Notes under the pieces: generated by a model
Seen by the model: the letters and a program-made list of their open reading frames with translations, nothing else
Database searches by the model: none
What the model was told of the DNA's origin: nothing
Made by a program: the position numbers and the translations under genes
Shown here: positions 32,210 to 43,894 of the stretch, in pieces
Layout: every line of letters starts with the position of its first letter
How positions within the stretch are numbered: position 1 is the stretch's first letter
NCBI GenBank assembly: GCA_003184365.1
Contig: NKYR01000020.1
Span: 6,116-70,115 of the forward strand
DNA from: Evernia prunastri
Taxonomy: Eukaryota; Ascomycota; Lecanoromycetes; Lecanorales; Parmeliaceae
Length of the DNA stretch: 64,000 nucleotides
Direction of reading: 5' to 3'

Positions 32210-34249
32210 ATGGCCTCGGCCGACAATGCTCCTTCTTCTGCTTCCTCCCCATCATTTTCGACGATCGCCCTAGCCCCACTGGCTTGTCTCGGCTGCAAGA
32301 CACGGAAGAAAGGTTGTGACAAGAAGCTACCAAGCTGCAGTTATTGCACTCGGTAAGCTCCAACATCATCTGCTCGGGGCAATAGACCTCGTAAGCCCAT
32401 GCTGAGAAGAGCTACGTCTTTCTCTAGACGCTCTGTGGTTTGTCATTATGAGACACCAGCAGCGACCAAGCCAGTGGCTGAAGCCAACGTCCCAAACTCG
32501 ACGCTAATGCCATATGCCACAACTACCGTGCCTCCATGCCTGGATCCCGGTGACTTTAACTTGCTTGGAAATGTGCACCCGAGCGTTTCGATGTCGTTCA
32601 TGCCGACTGGTCTGCTTTCCTCTTCATTAGTGGCTCCTACCCAGGTTGACGGCGCTCTCCACTTTCGAATCTGCGAAATAATTCGAGCCTACGGAAAATA
32701 TGTCGATGACATCACTGTGATTTACTTTCAAGGAGTACATCGATGGCTACCAATAATTTCGAGGCCCCGCTTTCACGACCGTCTTGTGGTACTTCAGAGC
32801 CCCGCTTCAGTGGACTTTTCAATTTTGCTTCTAAGCATGTGTCTGATAACCCACAATCCAGTATGTACATCTCATCGCCCCTAATTGCTAGACGAACACC
32901 AGTCCGGGTCGCAAGAGACACAGTGGAGGCTCAAAAGATGCTTTGCCCCATCTTCACGCTATTTAGAAGCTGCATTATGTGCTTCAGTGTGTACGCAACG
33001 AGGAATACTGACCCCAAATTCATCACAGATGCAGGAGCCAGAAAGCTCAGTCAATGATCAGCAGACTCTCTATCTGACCACGAAGATGTTGTTCGCACAT
33101 GCTCAGGCACTGATTCCAACATCGACTTCCATGATCCAAGCGGGTCTGCTGATTGCAACCTACGAATACGCCCAGGGACTAGTCGAGGCGGCGTATATTT
33201 CTGTCGGCATGTGCGCAAGGATGGGATATGCTCGTGGCCTTCACGTTGGTCAACTCAGTCGGTCCTCGTCAGGAGGTCAAATAGCGCCAACGCTCAAAGA
33301 CGAAGAGGAATACAATCTTTGGTGGGGGATGTTGATATGTGAAAGGTGAGAATTCATCTCTGCAGAGTATCGCTGCTGTGCGATTACTGAGTTTCTGTAG
33401 ATATATCATGTCAGAGATACCCGCCGCTAAGAAGACTTTCGTCACAGAGCTCCCAGACGTGGGCGAATACTTACCAACAGAGATCGGTCTCCTCGATCAA
33501 AGAGTAACGGCTGAGGCTGAACCAGTGAACCGCGACCGGGTGTCGGCATTTGACTCGCAGAGTGTTGGTAGTTTTGGTCGCGAGGTGCAGGCCGCCTATC
33601 TATATACCAGCGTGCAAGATGCTATGGATATCGTAGAACCCTCAGCTGCAATGGCACGGCTAAAGCTACTAGACAGCAAGCTTCAAGCCTTTTTCGGCAT
33701 GATTACGTGCCATTCTAGCACAGGATGGGGTCTCTATTGCGGCTCAATAGCCTTCACCATAGGGTACACTCATACCACTGTCCTGCAAAGCTCCACTCTG
33801 ACATTTTTCAGCGCCTTGTTCGACCTTCACGAGTTTGTCCTACAGCATTCAGACTTCTATGAATTACACGAGACCTCAAGGGCTGCTCTGAGGGCCACTG
33901 TGAGAATGGTAGTTGACGTTGCACGATCATTCAATCAGCGAGCACCAGAAATCAACGTAGAAACCCTGCCGCCCAGATGCTTACACCTTGCCAGAGCAGC
34001 ACAGAATCTGCTTGAAATGTCTGACAATGTTACGTACGAAGGGTCAGAAGCGAGTCTAAGCGAAATTCGGGCAATGCTGACATGTCTCAAACGAAGGTGG
34101 AGAATGGCTGGTAAGTACCTGTGCTACAAATCAATCAATTTGAACGAGTCGCTGATTGCTCTCCACTAATAGGCAACCAGTTAGTGAGACTAGAAACAGG
34201 AGTTGAGGCCAGAAGCCGCGCTGGATACACGTTAGACCATCACGAATAA
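32210..34249 (+). CDS. Zn2Cys6 transcription factor 2 (fungal_trans type)
   Basis: Exon 1 (32210-32352) joins exon 2 (from 32428) to give the zinc cluster ACLGCKTRKKGC...CSYCTRRSVVC, spacing C-x2-C-x6-C-x6-C-x2-C-x6-C. The middle homology region follows: FQGVHRWLPIISRPRFHDRL, then LLIATYEYAQGLVEAAYISVG and ARMGYARGLHVG, typical of the fungal_trans domain (PF04082). Later exons are 33401-34110 and 34173-34249, ending in a TAA. The intron near 32862 has two possible acceptors (near 32901 or 33029), so about 40 residues there are uncertain. Expected role: DNA-binding regulator, probably of the adjacent PKS and MFS2. It is transcribed divergently from MFS2 and toward the PKS. Confidence 0.83.
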
Positions 34250-34494
34250 CAGTATGACGGGAAGCCCAGTTATCGCAATCTGAACGTCTCAGCAACTGGT
34301 ATCGTGCGAAGATCTGAGTCCTCCCAAGTGTTGTACACCCATAGTGGTACTCTAGATTTGCATCTGAGGTATAGCTTGAGATTAAAGTGCGATTCGGCCT
34401 ATATTTTATTTTTGATTGTCGTATCCTTCACGGACTGCTTTTATAGTATATTCGCCGTTGCGCTTTCTCTTCATCGGACAATATATTATTCCCC

Positions 34495-34610
34495 CGGAAA
34501 TTCCCGCCGAGGACACGTGGATATATAGTCGAATATCGGCAACGCAGGGAGCATATTTCGGGTATTATTTCGTAACTTAAAGCAAAGACGATTTTTCGCA
34601 CCGCTGTGCG
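34495..34610 (+). promoter_or_regulatory. Candidate regulatory elements upstream of the PKS
   Basis: Seen in order: CGG-N6-CCG at 34495-34506, an E-box-like CACGTG at 34514-34519, TATATA at 34522-34527, and a small perfect hairpin CGCAC-CGCT-GTGCG at 34597-34610. They lie 290-400 bp upstream of the PKS ATG at 34897. The CGG/CCG pair suits a Zn2Cys6 factor. All assignments are by motif only. Confidence 0.4.
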
Positions 34611-34896
34611 TTTTGCGGCGTTTGGAGTTGCTTCCTAGCCGCTCAATTCAGTACGAGACTTGATGATTCAAGTCCGCCATACGATGCCGATTCTGGCGTT
34701 GATTCGTCAAAGGACGGAACTGTAAATAGTTCAAATATGTCCTTTGAACTCAGGTCAGTCCCTGGGGTAGATGCTAAAAGAGATACATATAGTCAGGCTC
34801 ACATTCATCAGGATACAAAGCCCATTCATTGTTTTGTGACGCAGGAGGACTTGTTGCGTCGGTAAGAAGTCGAACAACTTGTTGGATCTCGAAATC

Positions 34897-37800
34897 ATGC
34901 CTCTTCCATCGCTTCTTTGTTTTGGTCCACAAATTCAAACGCTAGACGCGGAATACCTTTCACAAGTCAGAGAAGTGTTGGTACTAGAGCCTCGTCTCCG
35001 AGTTTTCGTTACTGCGATCGAAACACTGCCAGATCTATGGAAACTGCTTGTGGAGAAGAATTCACGCTTGCAAGGAACATCCGGCTTTGACAGCATCAAC
35101 CAACTGCTCAGATGGATAGAGGGTAAAGGCATACACTTGCATCAAGGAGGACAGAACACCTTGACGTTGCCACTCACAATCATCGTCCAGCTGACTCAAT
35201 ACTTTTACTACCTCGATAACGATGTGGACTATCCCTCGCAGCGCGCAGTACTGGAAAGTGTTGCACGAAGAGGCATCCAAGGCTTTTGCGCTGGCTTATT
35301 GACTGCCGTTGCTGTAGCTTGTTCGCAAAACGAGGACGATGTCAACAGGTTTGGCGCGGTTGCCCTACGTTTGGCATTTTGTATAGGTGCGTATGTTGAT
35401 TTGGACTCGATTTCAAACATCAAGACCGCATCGTTGGCCGTTCGATGGAGGTCTCAGATGGGCCGGGAGAGGATTCGGGAGATTCTCAAAGGTTACTCAG
35501 ACGCCTACATTATGGTCATCGCAGACGATTGCAACTTTACGGTAAATGTTGACAGGGAGCACATGGCTGCTCTCTCGCAAGAGCTTTCTGAAGAAGGCAT
35601 GTCAGTCATGCCTACTGGTTTGGAGGGTCGTTATCATTCTCCAACAAACAAAGATGCAGCGGAACGGATCTTAGCACTCTGTGAGTCCCATGCGGGTCTT
35701 TCCTTTCCAGACGCAGGCCACCTTGGAGTACCTGTCAGATCAAATGCGACGGCACAAATTATTCAGGGCGGGTCTCTCAATCTACTCACACTCCAATGCA
35801 TTATGCTCGAGCTCGCGGATTGGCATCGAACAATGTCGGCAGCTACCTCAGACCCCACTTTGCTGGAAAACACGACTATCATGTCGCTTGGAGCAACCAA
35901 GTCAATACCTTTCTCTATAAACAAACAATCAGATTTCAAGATCATGGAAGGCAAATCCTGGAATTTGTTGCCTCGAAAGGGCTTCAGCGAAAGGTCTATC
36001 CCGGTTTCTGTTTTCCCTGAGACTCCGTCAGTGAGCACAGACAACCCATACGGTGACAAGGCAATCGCCGTGGTCGGGATGGCGTGCAAGTTTCCTGGGG
36101 CAGATTCAGTCGAGGATTTTTGGCAGATTCTGACCACCGGTACATCAATGCTAGCCGAAATGCCAGCTGATCGATTTTCAACAAAGGGACTTCGTCGAAC
36201 CCCGGACGGGAAGTTTCGATTCTACGGAAACTTCATCAGCGACATTGCTGCATTCGATCACCGTTTCTTTAAAAAATCGTCACGTGAAGCCGCATCCATG
36301 GACCCACAGCAACGGCTCATTTTACAGTGTGCCTATGAAGCTCTGGAGTCATCGGGTCACTTTGGAAAGAAATCGCGCCCAGTCGCAGATGACACAGGTT
36401 GCTTCCTAGGCGTATGCACGAACGACTACAATGACAACGTGGCCTCTCACAACCCCAATGCGTATTCGAGCTTGGGAACACTTCGGGCCTTTATCTCTGG
36501 AAAGATCAGCCATTACTTCGGCTGGTCTGGTCCATCTGTTACGTTTGACACAGCTTGCTCGTCATCGGCAGTCGCTATTCATAATGCGTGTCGATCCATC
36601 CAAGCCGGTGAATGCTCGCGAGCGGTGGCTGGGGGAATCAATCTTTTTACGACACCTTACTTCTACGAAAACCTTGTTGCTGCATCCTTTTTGAGTGCAA
36701 CCGGGCAAACAAAACCTTTTGACGCCAAAGCTGATGGTTACTGTCGGGGTGAGGGTGCTGGGCTTGTTGTTTTGAAGAAGCTTTCCACTGCGATTGCGGA
36801 CGGAGACACGGTTATGGGAGTACTTTCTGCCTCTGGTATTAACCAAAACAGCAATGCTGTGGGTATTACGGTACCTCACTCACCTTCTCAAGCCGCTCTC
36901 TATGCCCGAACCCTCGGCCTTGCAGGTATAGAGCCGGATTCGGTTTCTTATGTCGAAGCTCATGGAACCGGTACCCCAGTGGGAGATCCAAGGGTCAGCA
37001 TTCTCCTTTTGTTACAGTAATCGCCAGACTGACAACAAGCAGGAAATTGCCAGTATTCGCGAAGTATTCGGCGGCTCTGCCCGTACCGATCCCCTGCATG
37101 TGTCGTCTGTTAAAGGTAACATAGGCCACCTCGAAGCTGCCTCTGGGGTCGCTAGTCTAATCAAAACACTACTCATGCTCAAATACAACACTATCCCCAC
37201 GCAGGCATCATTCGAGTCCTTGAATCCAGCTATCCCTCCACTGGAGCCTGACCATCTCGTAATCCCTACCACCACTCATAAATGGACCGCAAGATCAAAA
37301 GTGGCATGTATCAACAATTACGGTGCCTCAGGAAGTAATTCAACGATGATCGTGTGCCCACCTCCATCTCCAATCTTCTACTCTCCCCATCGAATCAGCG
37401 ATAACAGTGCTCTCGAAAAATACCCTATTTTCATCTCAGCAAACTCGATTGCAAGCTTGAGCGCCAACTGTGTCGCTCTCCAATCGCATGTTGCGAGACT
37501 CTCCGCAGACTGTGACTCGAGGGGGCTTCTGGCAAATCTTGCCCAAAACTTAGCCACCAAGCAGAATCGAGCTCTACCAAAGGCTCTTGCCACTACCGCT
37601 GCGACAATTTCAGAGCTTGACACTCAGATCTGCGCTGTCGCGAAGGGGACATCTGACCAAGTGCTACAAATCCCCCCCAAAGCAAAACCAGTGATTTTGG
37701 TCTTCGGCGGCCAGGTCAACGATGCAGTCGGGCTCAGTCAGGACCTGTACGAACGATCTATTCTCTTTCGTTCATACCTGGACCAATGTGACTCCATCCT

Positions 37801-40800
37801 TCGTTCCTTTGGTCTCAAAGGCTTGTACCCAGAAATCTTCCAGACGACCCCTGTGTCCGATATAGTCGCTCTTCAGTCAATGGTCTTTTCAATACAATAT
37901 TCCAGTTCCAAAGCTTGGATGGACTCTGGACTCGAGGTTGAGGCCGTCATCGGTCACAGTCTGGGGCAGTTTGCAGCAATGTGCATCTCTGGAACACTCT
38001 CCCTCGAAGAAGGGTTGAAGCTGGTGTCCGGGAGGGCTTCCTTGATGCAGAAGCACTGGGGCTCTGAGCATGGATCAATGATCGCAATCGAGGCCGACAG
38101 CACTACGCTTCAGAGTATCATTTCTGCGGTGAAGGCACTTGGTTCTGATTATGCCGTTGAGATCGCCTGTTACAACAGCCCAACGAGTCATGTTCTCGTC
38201 GGCCGCGAAACTGCAATCGCCGGAATTCAAGAAATCATCGCCCACGGGCCCTTCCGGGCAAAAGCCATCAAATCCAAGCGACTGAACGTCACCCATGGAT
38301 TCCACTCTGTTTTCACCGAGCCTCTTCTCCCAAGCCTAATGGTTCTTGCTGAAGAACTGACTTTCCAAGACCCGGTCATCCATCTCGAAACCTGCTCAGA
38401 AGGTCAGAGTTGGAGACGGCCCAACGCACAATTAATTGCAGAACATACGAGAACTCCGGTATACTTTGGTCAAGCCATAAATAGGCTCGCAGACCGTTTA
38501 GGTCCCTGTACCTGGATTGAAGCCGGCTCTGCCTCCTCGGTGGTCAACATGGCTCGTCGCGCTCTGGACCCCTCCGCAATAAACCAGCATGCATTCCAGT
38601 CATGTCACCTTGGCAGAGCCGGGGCCATGGGTTCGCTCGCAGATACCACTGTCAATCTCTGGAAGTGGGGTCACCACGTGCAGTTCTGGCCCTTTCATCC
38701 GGTTCAAAAAGATCATTACACGCCTATCAATATGCCTCCCTATCAGTTCGAGAAGACAACGCATTGGCTAGATTGGGAAGAGCCTTCTGGAAGGGCCAGT
38801 ACCAATGCAGCACCGTCATTACCAGCATCTGAGGCGGACCTCATATCTTTTGTTGGCTATAGAAAACAGGACAAACGCGAGGCCGAATTTTCCGTTAACC
38901 CTCGAAGCGAGCAGTGGAAGGCACATGTGAGCGGACACGCAGTACTTTCGGAGCCTTTATGCCCTGCACCTATGTATATCGAATTGGCAAGCCGGGCTGC
39001 AGTACTCCTCACAGCGGACAAAGAGTACATGTCTTGTCCAATGCTTGTTGAGAACATTGAGATCAAGTCACCGCTCGGGTTAGCTCAGGATCGTTCTATA
39101 ACGGTCGTTATTACAAGAAGAGATTCGACGTTCGCCTTGGACTTTGAATTGATGAGTCAGGCTATCAGCGAGACAGCTTCACCTCTTTCACATTGCACTG
39201 GTAAAATAATGTTACAACCCGAAGATCCTGGGTTTCATGAGGACTTCGTTCGCTACGAGAAATTGGTCAGATATGACCGTTTTGCCAGTATAAGGTCCGA
39301 CCTCAAGAGCGAAGCTCTACAGGGCGCTATGGTGTACCATGTGTTCTCGAAAGTGGTCGACTACGCCAGCTGGTACAAAGGGGTCAGATCCGTATTTTCG
39401 TATGGCGGGGAAGCCGTTGGGAAAGTCGTACCTGCTAGCCAAACGGAAGAAGGGTTGGCGGGCATGATCACCTCCCCCTTAGCTCTCGACAGCTTCATAC
39501 AGATAGCCGGCTTGCATATCAACAGTCTCACTGAGTGTAGACCGAACCAGGTTTTTGTCTGCACAAAGCTTAACCGAATCCAGATAAGTCCCAAGTTCAA
39601 AGCTGACCACTCGGAGAGCCGGGCCTGGGATGTGTACACCAATTTCACCAAGATGGGTGATAGGACAGTCAGCAACGATGTTTATGTCTTTGACTCATCC
39701 AACCAGAGTCTCGTCATGATCATACTCGGAGCCTTCTTCAACCGAGTGTCGATCACTTCTTTGGCGAAAGTCTTGTCACAAGCAAACAGCAGGACGTCCG
39801 TCACTAAGAACAATCCTATTGATACAAAAGCACCAGCTCAAGTGACTACAGTCCAAAAGGAAACAGACCCCGTACGTTCTTTGCTGATGACGGATCCAGG
39901 GATTCTGAGACCTAGAGCAGAAGCTAAAATTGGTGCCCTCACATCTGTCAACGCAACGGTTATGAGCGACTTAAGAGAGCTCATTCATAGAGTAGCCGAT
40001 GTTTCCCTAGGGGATTTAACACACCTCTCGACGCTGGAAGAGCTCGGCATCGATTCCTTGATGGTAACAGAGATGGCCTCCGAAATAGCGGGATGCTTTG
40101 CGGTAGACATCAGCCCACATGATTTTGAGGAGCTACCAAACCTCAAGTCGCTGGGCGAACTCATCCTCAGTAGAAGATACAATAGTGGTAGTACCCAGCA
40201 ATCTTCGAGCTCCAGCTCCAGCTCCAGCTCCGGTGATAGTAATGAGGTGTCAATACCAACGCCCAACACCAATCCAGGCACTCCGTCCGAACAGAGTGAT
40301 CCACGAGACATCCTTGAGAAGCTGGGACAGCTGCTCGCGACACATCTGGAGACGACCGAGAGAATGGAGCGCGAAATGAATTTGGCAGCCTTAGGTCTCG
40401 ACTCACTGATGTGTATGGAGCTTGCCGCTGATGTCAAAAAATATTTTGGAGTCGAATTGGATTTGCACAGTTTAGATGAGTCCTCTTCTGTTGGAGATCT
40501 TTACGACCAGGTCGCTTTGCAAGCAAAGAGTCCCATTTCAAACGTAGAAACAAGGCGTGTGCTTCTTGAGACAGTGATCTACAAAAAGGCGGGCAGCCTG
40601 CCTCTTCACGCCGACATCCATTACCCTATGGAGGTCATCAAGAATACAATGCCAGTCGGTAAGGATCTCTGGCTGCAAGTAACAGGTTTCTGCGCTAACT
40701 GGAAACAAGCTCTACTCATTCACGGCGGCGGCCACTGCCTATATACACGGAAGGACGTCAACAGCAAGCACGTCAAAATGCTTTTAGCGAATGGCTTTCT

Positions 40801-41758
40801 GCCCGTCAGTGTGGACTACCGTCTCTGTCCCGAGGTAACCTTACTCGACGGGCCGATGACAGACGTGCGTGACGCTCTCCGGTGGGCCAGAGAGGAGCTT
40901 CCCTTCATCAAGTTGAAACGCTCTGGCTTGAAGATCGATGGCGGCTGCGTAGCTGCTGTGGGTTGGTCCACTGGGGGGACTCTGGCAATGTCACTGGGTT
41001 TTTCCGCTCGCTCTCACAACATCAAACCCCCAGAGGTCGTTTTGGCATTCTACTGCCCCAGTAACTACGATGACAACTGTAAGTATTCATAGACTGTGGT
41101 GCAGGCACTGGTTATATAGACTCACGATTCCAGGTTTCAAAAGCCCTATCTATCCATCAGATGCGATCAACTCACCCAGTGACGAGTACGATCTACTCGA
41201 CAGCGTGCGGGACGAACCTGTGAGTTACTTTCCACATCCTTCGTTATTCCATACCTTCTCATCATTACTTAGTTCACAAGCTACCATCCGTCTCTAAACA
41301 GAGGTCTCCCCGGTTCGTTCCTCATGGGACTCTCCGACCCCCGTTGGCGCATCATACTGCACATGAACTGGAAATCCCAAATGGTCCCCATCCTCATCAA
41401 CGGCCTCCCCAGCAAAAAGAAACTTCGCGGCCGGAGTGCCGAATCATTCACCAACATGCCGATGCCGAGCAAAGACCAGATCGTATCGATCAGCCCCTAT
41501 GCCCAGATCGAGCTTGGCAATTATCGAACGCCGACCTTCATTTTGCATGGAACCGAAGACGATCTCGTGCCGTGCCAACAGAGTCGAGATACAATCGCAG
41601 CGTTGATGAAGAAGGGGGTCGACTGCGGCGTTGGAGTCGCGCGCGGTGCAGGACATCTGTTTGATATCTTTGATAGTGCTGATCCGGCTGGAACCGGGGA
41701 TGCCGTTGTGCGCGAAGGTTATGAGTTTTTGATGAAGCATACTGGGATGCCGGTGTGA
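34897..41758 (+). CDS. Non-reducing polyketide synthase, SAT-KS-AT-PT-ACP-ACP-TE
   Basis: Four exons, 34897-36993, 37043-41078, 41134-41219 and 41273-41758, all in frame, giving 2234 residues. The frame extends upstream only to a TTG, so the ATG at 34897 is chosen. SAT: GFCAG with Cys131. KS: DTACSSS with Cys554, EAHGTGTP His689, NIGH His728. AT: GHSLG with Ser1005. PT: GHAVLSEPLCP with His1331 and LALDSFIQ with Asp1515. Two ACPs: GIDSL Ser1704 and GLDSL Ser1820, separated by a Ser-rich linker. TE: an alpha/beta-hydrolase with oxyanion HGGGH, nucleophile GWSTGG (Ser2008), and late GTEDD and GAGH supplying Asp and His. All catalytic residues are present. The TE resembles the hydrolase_3-like domains that follow a C-methyltransferase in other NR-PKS groups, yet only about 40-50 residues separate ACP2 from the TE, so no methyltransferase exists. 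It should build an unreduced aromatic polyketide released by hydrolysis, esterification or lactonisation. Confidence 0.95.
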
Positions 41759-42665
41759 AGAACGTGTCCGAGGTGACAATAGACCTGAAATGGAAGTCAT
41801 GTCATGCGATATAGAATACGCTTTGAACCCCATCCGAAACTTATCATCATGATTGCATAATTATAGAAAGTCGCATTTTACGCTATAAAAACCAATCAGC
41901 TTTAATAATGAACGATGATTAGTCCTACTTCCGTAGAAGTTCGACTTAGATCTTTCGGCGCTCAACCTGAGCACCCTACGGTGGACGCGTCGGAGTTCAC
42001 TACCTACTTGTACAGTTCATTCCCGTCAAACCGGAATCGTTACATTGTTACCCAATCAAGTTGAGGATTACAGAGAGATCCCCGTATAAATCAGACTCTC
42101 TCCCTCTCCCTGCATAATAATACTTAGTGCATAGTATCTCCTCTGTGTATGCGAAGATTTCTAAAGAGATGGCAATCCGCTTTCAACGAACAATGCTTGC
42201 GATTCGCACTGCCCACCAAGGGCTAAGAAATGAGAAATCGGTCCACAGCATCATTTACACAATTTCTTAAACAGATATCCAAGAGAATGTCCACACCTTA
42301 TGTGGATCTGCATGTGTCTATAGATCTTGGAGGGGATGCTTGATGTCTGCCCCTTATCCTAGCCTTTTGCGCACCGCTCACGGACGAAGAGACTGATACG
42401 GCATTCGATCATCCTGACTTACTCGTGATAGGTCTTGAGATCTGTCGTGCAGGAGTCTCACCACTTGCGAAAATGGTTTGTGGTTGGAAGGCTCACAGGG
42501 CACGATATCACCGTTGATGCATCGAAATCACCATTTCCCCCAGCCCACCATTTACTACAATTCCCGCTTCGTTAAAACGCTTGAACGGACTCAACTAACA
42601 GTTCCTTAAAACTTGCTGTCTCCTCTGTTCCCTCATTTCCCGCTGTGCCTCCTGCAATGCCGACA
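41759..42665. other. Intergenic stretch downstream of the PKS, nothing recognised
   Basis: About 0.9 kb between convergent genes (PKS plus, secreted protein minus). No gene or repeat recognised. Confidence 0.55.
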
Positions 42666-43894
42666 CTAGGATTCAGTCAAGTTCCCAACCGGGGTCGAGC
42701 CCAGTGTCGACAGAGAGGGCTGATCGAAGCTTAGCGTCAGCCTGCGATTGAGACCTACTGTATCATCAGCTGCCGTGACTTTTCAAACCTCATGTGTGCA
42801 AATGCACGACGATGATCCTTACCAACCGATGCAGTGCCGCTCTTCCCTTGGCGCCAACACGTCGCGCCTACCGCCACGGCGGCGCGCCAGATAGCCAAGT
42901 CGGAATCTTGATCCCATGGCTCCGCGGCGGAATTAGCTGAAAGCGTCACTCTGCAGTTGCCACGCACTGAATTCATGTCTTAGCCATATGTTTCAAGTCT
43001 CACAAATAAGCATGTTTGTTCCTTGGCTTACCCGGATCAGACTTCTCCAGGGACCACGGAAGAGGATCAGTCACGCCGGCACCGCCGGGTGGACCGTACT
43101 TCTGAAGCCAGCAACAGGTCACAGGCATCGCATTGAGGACAGCCTGGCATGAAGGGGGCACAATCTGATGAGGGCCGCACTGCGCTTTGGAAGCATTGGT
43201 TCGTGACATCTTAACTGAGAGATGTCCTGTCGTCCCTAAAACATCGTATTTGAGTACTTTGATCCTACTGCTTGCGAGACTGGGGAGAGAGCAGTCTACG
43301 GGACTGCGCAAATCGAAGAGTGCATAAGACATAATCTGATGGGAAGCAAAGTACTCACCCAGGAACATGATTTCACCGCCGACTCGATTCGGAGTCCCAA
43401 GGACACACTTGTTCATTATCTTCTGGGCAGCGTCATTTATCTGTGAAGGCTCATCCATTTTTTCTATCGTCGCGCCTCGATCAAGCCAGACATCGATAAC
43501 GCAGGTCCCGTCCGCTAGCCAGTGTCAATTTGTGTATGGCCCGCCTTCAGATAGGGCGTTGGTCTCTAGAGAAATTTTCCGACTTACAACTGAGCCACCG
43601 ATCTGGTAAGGTTGGGAAGTTACCCTGGGGTTGCGGGGTGTTACGCTTAACGTAGGTCCGCGCGTTGTAGTAATACTGCATAAGGTCCAAGGCCTCGTTA
43701 CAGCTCGCGACATTGAGGTACTCACCGTAAAAATTCGATGAGCAATCAGGTTTGCTTGCACCACCGAGGGAACTGTTCGCCGCAGATAAAGTGCTGTCGG
43801 CTGCGATTATCTGGATGGGCTCGACTGGAGGTGGTGAAAGAGCAAGGGTTCTGCCCAGGCAAGTCGAAAAGAGAGCCACTTGGTAGAGAAACAT
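42666..43894 (-). CDS. Secreted Cys-rich protein of unknown function
   Basis: Five exons: 43894-43588, 43514-43359, 43235-43032, 42966-42823 and 42769-42666. They keep frame and give 304 residues. The N-terminus (MFLYQVALFSTCLGRTLALS) is a signal peptide. Two similar modules follow. The first is DCSSNFYGEYLNVASCNEAL ... LPDRW ... DGTCVIDVWL ... AAQKIMNKCV. The second is CQAVLNAMPVTCCWLQKYGPP ... LPWSLEKSD ... GNCRVTLSA ... AVAVGATCW. This 'C..A....P.R...DG.C.V.V......AA..I...C' plan recurs in secreted fungal proteins with no known function. The assignment is by pattern only. It is the nearest gene downstream of the PKS (convergent), so cluster membership cannot be told. Confidence 0.75.

Noticed and set aside
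34879..34896. Upstream start of the PKS at a TTG codon
   Set aside because: The first ATG in frame is at 34897 and begins the normal SAT sequence.
42729..42740. TTAGCGTC near the end of the secreted-protein gene as a third copy of the cluster element
   Set aside because: It lies in coding sequence, matches only the first eight bases before diverging, and is not in a promoter.
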